A DNA stretch of 64,000 nucleotides from SZUA-521 sp041738285 (GTDB lineage Bacteria > Pseudomonadota > Gammaproteobacteria > Pseudomonadales > Azotimanducaceae), in assembly GCA_041738285.1 (NCBI GenBank), contig JBGSQB010000090.1:1-64000 (forward strand). The letters are read 5' to 3'. The position numbers and the translations under genes were made by a program. Below, piece after piece: positions 60,850-64,000 of the stretch. The notes under the pieces were generated by a model. It was not told the DNA's origin and searched no databases. It saw nothing but the letters and a program-made list of their open reading frames with translations. The first letter of the stretch is position 1; every line of letters starts with the position of its first letter.

Positions 60850-61065
60850 GTGGATTACCAGTTTCTCCTCGGGCGGATGTTCCGTCTGCAGAACCAGGAC
60901 TACGTCGCCGATGCGCTCGGCAAGGCAGATGGCATCGCCATCGTGCGCGCGTCCGCAAGCATCGATGGTGAAGAGGTGATGCGCAGTTTCCCAGCGCACC
61001 TGGTCATCGAGCACCTGTTGTGCGATGAAGAAATCGAACTGAGCGGAGTTGCCTTCCCTCGCTGA
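60850..61065 (+). CDS. Small hypothetical protein
   Basis: 71 residues from GTG 60850, preceded by AGGAG at a 5-nt gap; codons are GC-biased in the third place as in its neighbours. ATG 60823 would give 80 residues without a good ribosome site. Content: DYQFLLGRMFRLQNQDYVAD, IAIVRASASIDGEEV, HLVIEHLLCDEEIELSGVAF. No domain was recognised. It is divergent from the LmbE gene and converges on the P450 gene with 12 nt between stops. Confidence 0.55.
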   Translation: MDYQFLLGRMFRLQNQDYVADALGKADGIAIVRASASIDGEEVMRSFPAHLVIEHLLCDEEIELSGVAFPR

Positions 61066-61077
61066 AACCGCGCCAGC

Positions 61078-62340
61078 TCAGCGCGCGGTGAACTCGATCG
61101 GCAGCGCCGAAAGGCCTCGCAGGAGGACGTTCGGCGGATAACGCAATTCGCTTGGATCACAACCGAGCCGAATGTTCTTGAATCGATCGAGAATCACGTT
61201 GAACGCAACCTGCATCTCCTTACGGGCAAGGCTTGCGCCGATGCACATGTGCACGCCGTAGCCAAAGGCGATGTTCGCGCGGGCGTTCTTCCGGGTGATG
61301 TCGAAGCCATCGGGATCGGCAAACACAGCGTCGTCCCGATCGGCCGAGGCGAATCTGATCTGCACCATACTGCCCGCAGGGATTGTCGTGCCCTTGACTT
61401 CGGTGTCCTGGGTGCAGACACGCCACATGTTCGCCGTCGGTGTCGACAGCCGCAGCACCTCTTCCACGAGGTTGTCCACGAGGTCGCGATTGGCCTGGAC
61501 CATCGCCAGCTGATCCGGGTGTGAGATCAGTGCCAGAACGCCTTCGGCGATGGCGGCCGTGGTCGTTTCATTACCCGCAACCAACAGCTGCTGGATGATG
61601 GAGAGCGATTCGGCAGTATCGAGAGGGCGCTCGCCTTCGAGCCGCGCGTGCACGATGTCTGACAGGATGTCATCGTGCCGTTCCGACTTACGCTCTTCCA
61701 GTTTCCGGGCAAAGTAGTGCTGGTACTCGACGATCAGCTTTGCCGCCTCGACTTCTTCATCGGGTGAGGCCATGCGCGACAACTGCGCGACGAACGCATC
61801 CGACCACTTGTTGAACAACGGCAGGTCGCTGCGCGGTACGCCCAGTTGATCGGCGATCACTGTCAGCGGCAGTGGGCCGCAGAACTCGTTCACGAATTCG
61901 CACTGGCCCTTGTCGATGAACCGATCGATCAGTTCGTGGCCGATCCTCGCGATGTCGGGTTCGAGCGTGGCTACGCGGCGCGCCGTGAACGCCTGATTGA
62001 CGAGCCCTCGATAGCGGCGATGCACAGGCGGATCTTCAGTGAGCATCGTGTCGACGGCTGGATAGCCCTTGGCCTGCTCCGCGATGATTCGTGGATCCAC
62101 TTCCGTGCCGCCGCCGCGCATTGCCTGGGCGAAGCGGTTGGAGAACGTTCCGTGATCGGAGGCGATCTTGCGGATCGTCTCGTAGTCGAACACGAAGTAG
62201 ATACCCGTGTGCGGGCAATGGTAAATGGGGGATTCAGATCGCAGCCGGGCGTTGTAAGCGTGCGGGCACTGCATGACCGACTCATCAAACGGGGTGAACT
62301 CGGTCAATGGACGCCGCGTGACGTCTGTTAGTGCGCTCAT
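61078..62340 (-). CDS. Cytochrome P450
   Basis: 420 residues from ATG 62340 with a perfect AGGAGG site. Heme loop FGYGVHMCIGASLARKE with Cys366, I-helix LLVAGNETTTAAIAEG (acid-alcohol pair replaced by Asn-Glu-Thr-Thr) and K-helix EEVLR. A soluble bacterial class I type; needs ferredoxin and reductase, not encoded nearby. The I-helix and the CPHAYNARLRSESPIYHCPH start resemble the CYP125/142-like group of steroid and terpenoid hydroxylases. A candidate TetR site stands 40 nt upstream. Confidence 0.93.
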   Translation of the reverse strand: MSALTDVTRRPLTEFTPFDESVMQCPHAYNARLRSESPIYHCPHTGIYFVFDYETIRKIASDHGTFSNRFAQAMRGGGTEVDPRIIAEQAKGYPAVDTMLTEDPPVHRRYRGLVNQAFTARRVATLEPDIARIGHELIDRFIDKGQCEFVNEFCGPLPLTVIADQLGVPRSDLPLFNKWSDAFVAQLSRMASPDEEVEAAKLIVEYQHYFARKLEERKSERHDDILSDIVHARLEGERPLDTAESLSIIQQLLVAGNETTTAAIAEGVLALISHPDQLAMVQANRDLVDNLVEEVLRLSTPTANMWRVCTQDTEVKGTTIPAGSMVQIRFASADRDDAVFADPDGFDITRKNARANIAFGYGVHMCIGASLARKEMQVAFNVILDRFKNIRLGCDPSELRYPPNVLLRGLSALPIEFTAR

Positions 62341-62379
62341 GGGCCCTCCTGCCGTGCACGCGACTGTAGCACCCACCCG

Positions 62380-62403
62380 AAAACAGTCAAATGTGACGGT
62401 TTC
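62380..62403. promoter_or_regulatory. Candidate TetR operator before the P450 gene
   Basis: AACAGTCA (62382-62389), AATG, TGACGGTT (62394-62401) is an inverted repeat with one mismatch. The left half AAAACAGTCA is identical to the site before the DUF35 operon (47125-47134), and both end in GTTT-like sequence. Distance to the start codon (40 nt) is close to that of the other site (47 nt). Confidence 0.5.
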
Positions 62404-62459
62404 AGCTGCCAGCACCGTGGGGCGCGCTCGCCCACGACTCCCCATTCGCCCGAAGCGCT

Positions 62460-63458
62460 TTAGACTTGCACCAGCATCTTGCCGATGTTCTTGCCTTCGA
62501 ACAGATCGATCAGCGCACGTGGCAGATTCTCGAAACCCGTGACCACCGTCGCACGATGTTTGAGCGCACCCGACTGTAGCCACTGCTGCATCTCCCTGGC
62601 TGCTTCGGGGAAGCGCTTCGCGTAGTCGATCACGATGAATCCTTCCATGCGGGCGCGCCGAAACACCAGGTTGAAGTAGTTCTTGGGTCCCGCCAGCGGT
62701 CCGCTTGTGTTGTAACGCGAGATGCCACCGCAGAGCACAACGCGCGCACCGGTAGCAATACGGGCGAGACACAGATCCAGGATCTCACCACCGACGTTGT
62801 CGAAGTAGATATCGATGCCGTCGGGACACAGCTGCGTCAGTCGCGCGCCGACGTCGTCGTGCTTGTAGTCGATGGCGGCATCGAATCCGAGTTCATCGGT
62901 TAGCCATTGGCACTTCTGCGCGCCGCCGGCAATGCCGATCACGCGGCAGCCTTTGATCTTCGCAATCTGCCCCGCAATGCTGCCGGTCGCGCCGGCAGCA
63001 CCGCTGATGACCACAACATTGCCGGCCTTCGGCCGGCCGATGTCCAGCAGACCGAAATAGGCAGTCATGCCGGTACCGCCGAGCACGCCGAGTGCGGCGA
63101 CGGGGTCGACCGCATGGTCGAACGCGCGTAGTGGCGGATCAACGCCGTCGCTGATGCAGTAAGTCTGCATGCCGAGCGAGCCGCTCACCATCGCGCCCAC
63201 CGGCAGTTTCGGGTTGTTCGACTGCTCGACGATGCCGACGCCACCCGCGCGCATCACGTCGCCAATTGCGAGTGGCGCCACGTAGTCCGCTCGGTTTTCC
63301 ATCTGACCACGCATCGATGGGTCGAGCGAAAGGTGTGTCGTGCGGATCAGCGCCTGGCGCGGACCGACTTGCGGCAGGTCCACCTCGCCATAGACGAGAT
63401 CGCTCTCCTTGACCATGCCGACCGGCCGGGCTGCGATACGGAACTGTCGATTCTTCAC
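62460..63458 (-). CDS. NADP-dependent MDR oxidoreductase (curcumin/enone reductase-like)
   Basis: 332 residues, zinc-independent medium-chain reductase of the PGR/leukotriene B4 12-hydroxydehydrogenase group. Motifs: LSLDPSMRGQMENRADYVAP, GTGMTAYFGLLDIG, VVISGAAGATGSIAGQIAKI (NADP), FDAAIDYKHDDV, IDIYFDNVGGEILDLCL and VLCGGISRYN. It would reduce the double bond of alpha,beta-unsaturated ketones. Its position between the P450 and the K+ efflux gene is not informative. Confidence 0.9.
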   Translation of the reverse strand: MKNRQFRIAARPVGMVKESDLVYGEVDLPQVGPRQALIRTTHLSLDPSMRGQMENRADYVAPLAIGDVMRAGGVGIVEQSNNPKLPVGAMVSGSLGMQTYCISDGVDPPLRAFDHAVDPVAALGVLGGTGMTAYFGLLDIGRPKAGNVVVISGAAGATGSIAGQIAKIKGCRVIGIAGGAQKCQWLTDELGFDAAIDYKHDDVGARLTQLCPDGIDIYFDNVGGEILDLCLARIATGARVVLCGGISRYNTSGPLAGPKNYFNLVFRRARMEGFIVIDYAKRFPEAAREMQQWLQSGALKHRATVVTGFENLPRALIDLFEGKNIGKMLVQV

Positions 63459-63481
63459 GGGGTTACCTCGCTGACGATGAT

Positions 63482-64000
63482 TCAGGCGCCTTCGACGGCG
63501 TCAGTCTTGAACACATTGATCGTACTCGTGCGCTGCGCTTCGACGAGTTGGCGCACCGCCTCCGGTGGCAGTCCGACCTTCTCGAGCAGCGCCTGACCCA
63601 GTTGCAGCGCTGCTTCCAGCACTTCGGGAATGACGACGCTCGCGCCGGCAGCGACGAGGTCGGCGGCATGATCGCTGTCATGGGCGCGCACCATGATCGG
63701 CAACTGTGGCGCAAGCGCCCGCGCAGTCTCCAGCACGTGATGCGCCGCGACTGGATCATCCATGGTTACGACCAGGGCGATGGCTCTGTCGAGTCGCAGT
63801 CGCTCCAGCACGCCGGCGCGCGTTGCATCACCCAGATACACCGGTGCGCCTTGTGCACGCAGTTTGGCCACGTTGGTCGCGTCGAGATCGAGTGCAACGT
63901 GGGCGATGAGCTGTCGGTCGAGGAGTTCGGCGACGAGTCGGCCGGTGCGCCCGTATCCGATGATCACGGCATGACCATCGAAGTCGCCGGTGATCTCGAG
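63482..64000 (-). CDS. C-terminal part of a KefB/KefC-type K+ efflux protein (RCK domain; 5' truncated)
   Basis: The frame is open to the window edge at 64000. The visible 172 codons are an RCK/TrkA-N domain: HAVIIGYGRTGRLVAELLDR with the NAD-binding Gly motif, GDATRAGVLERLRLDRA and MVRAHDSDHAADLVAAGAS, then the tail TINVFKTDAVEGA. Order and tail fit the cytoplasmic half of KefB/KefC-like K+/H+ antiporters. The membrane part must lie beyond the window. GSH-conjugate control, if KefC-like, would suit the glutathione enzymes elsewhere (FrmA, ChaC). Confidence 0.87.
   Translation of the reverse strand, partial: LEITGDFDGHAVIIGYGRTGRLVAELLDRQLIAHVALDLDATNVAKLRAQGAPVYLGDATRAGVLERLRLDRAIALVVTMDDPVAAHHVLETARALAPQLPIMVRAHDSDHAADLVAAGASVVIPEVLEAALQLGQALLEKVGLPPEAVRQLVEAQRTSTINVFKTDAVEGA

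Overview
The window is GC-rich chromosomal DNA (dense coding, GC-biased third codon positions, many ATGA/GTGA start-stop overlaps), most likely from a free-living gammaproteobacterium or a close relative. Pointers to this are an OmpR/EnvZ-type pair, OmpA, a TonB receptor, DUF2959, DUF4399 and DUF5916 proteins, RND and MacAB-like exporters, and Pseudomonas-style REP hairpins. No rRNA, tRNA, CRISPR array, prophage or intact insertion sequence was seen. No gap between genes exceeds about 300 bases. The taxon is an inference from gene style, not from a marker gene.

Layout. 1-9.7 kb: end of an Ala/Lys-rich protein, a thiolase, an exported small protein with a two-component system, a possible sRNA/terminator block, MscS, OmpA, a DUF2959 lipoprotein with an AsmA-like partner, an enoyl-CoA hydratase and a two-subunit MaoC hydratase. 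9.75-17.15 kb (minus): eight tightly packed genes that look like one operon: alpha/beta hydrolase, APH-type kinase, divergent enolase, YciI, D-2-hydroxyacid dehydrogenase, SDR lacking the usual Tyr, acetoacetyl-CoA synthetase-like ligase and a small DUF. 17.2-19.5 kb: ClpP-like protease, Na/Ca antiporter, hydrolase. 19.5-31.4 kb: acyl-CoA metabolism (hydratases, acyl-CoA dehydrogenase, acyl-CoA ligase), ChaC, an M20 amidase, a TonB receptor and SulP. 31.5-40.4 kb: glutathione-dependent formaldehyde dehydrogenase, two luciferase-like monooxygenases, two amidohydrolases, DUF4399 and DUF5916. 40.4-40.6 kb: an isolated unit with its own promoter, a 13-nt perfect complement to the 16S 3' end, an 11-residue ORF and a terminator. 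40.6-44.6 kb: ABC exporter with HlyD-type adaptor. 44.7-49.3 kb: an Ltp2/DUF35 retro-aldolase-like pair with hydrolase and TetR, then ThuA and a sulfotransferase. 49.4-54.2 kb: VOC protein, DAHP synthase, ArsR, a CadI/ArsI-GNAT fusion, ECF sigma/anti-sigma and a small lipoprotein with an AUC start. 54.2-64 kb: acyl-CoA ligase, RND pump, LmbE deacetylase, cytochrome P450, MDR reductase and the tail of a K+ efflux RCK protein.

Taken together the window fits an organism that degrades CoA-activated lipids, possibly steroid-like or terpenoid: uptake by a TonB receptor, ligation to CoA, dehydrogenation, heteromeric MaoC hydration, DUF35/Ltp2 side-chain cleavage, P450 oxygenation and export pumps. 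A shared inverted repeat upstream of both the DUF35-aldolase operon and the P450 gene suggests one TetR controls both. The points most worth a second look are the mini-transcript at 40.42-40.57 kb, the enolase-kinase operon, the CadI-GNAT fusion with its operator cluster, the candidate TetR regulon, the AUC-start lipoprotein and the palindromic repeats that all sit between convergent genes.
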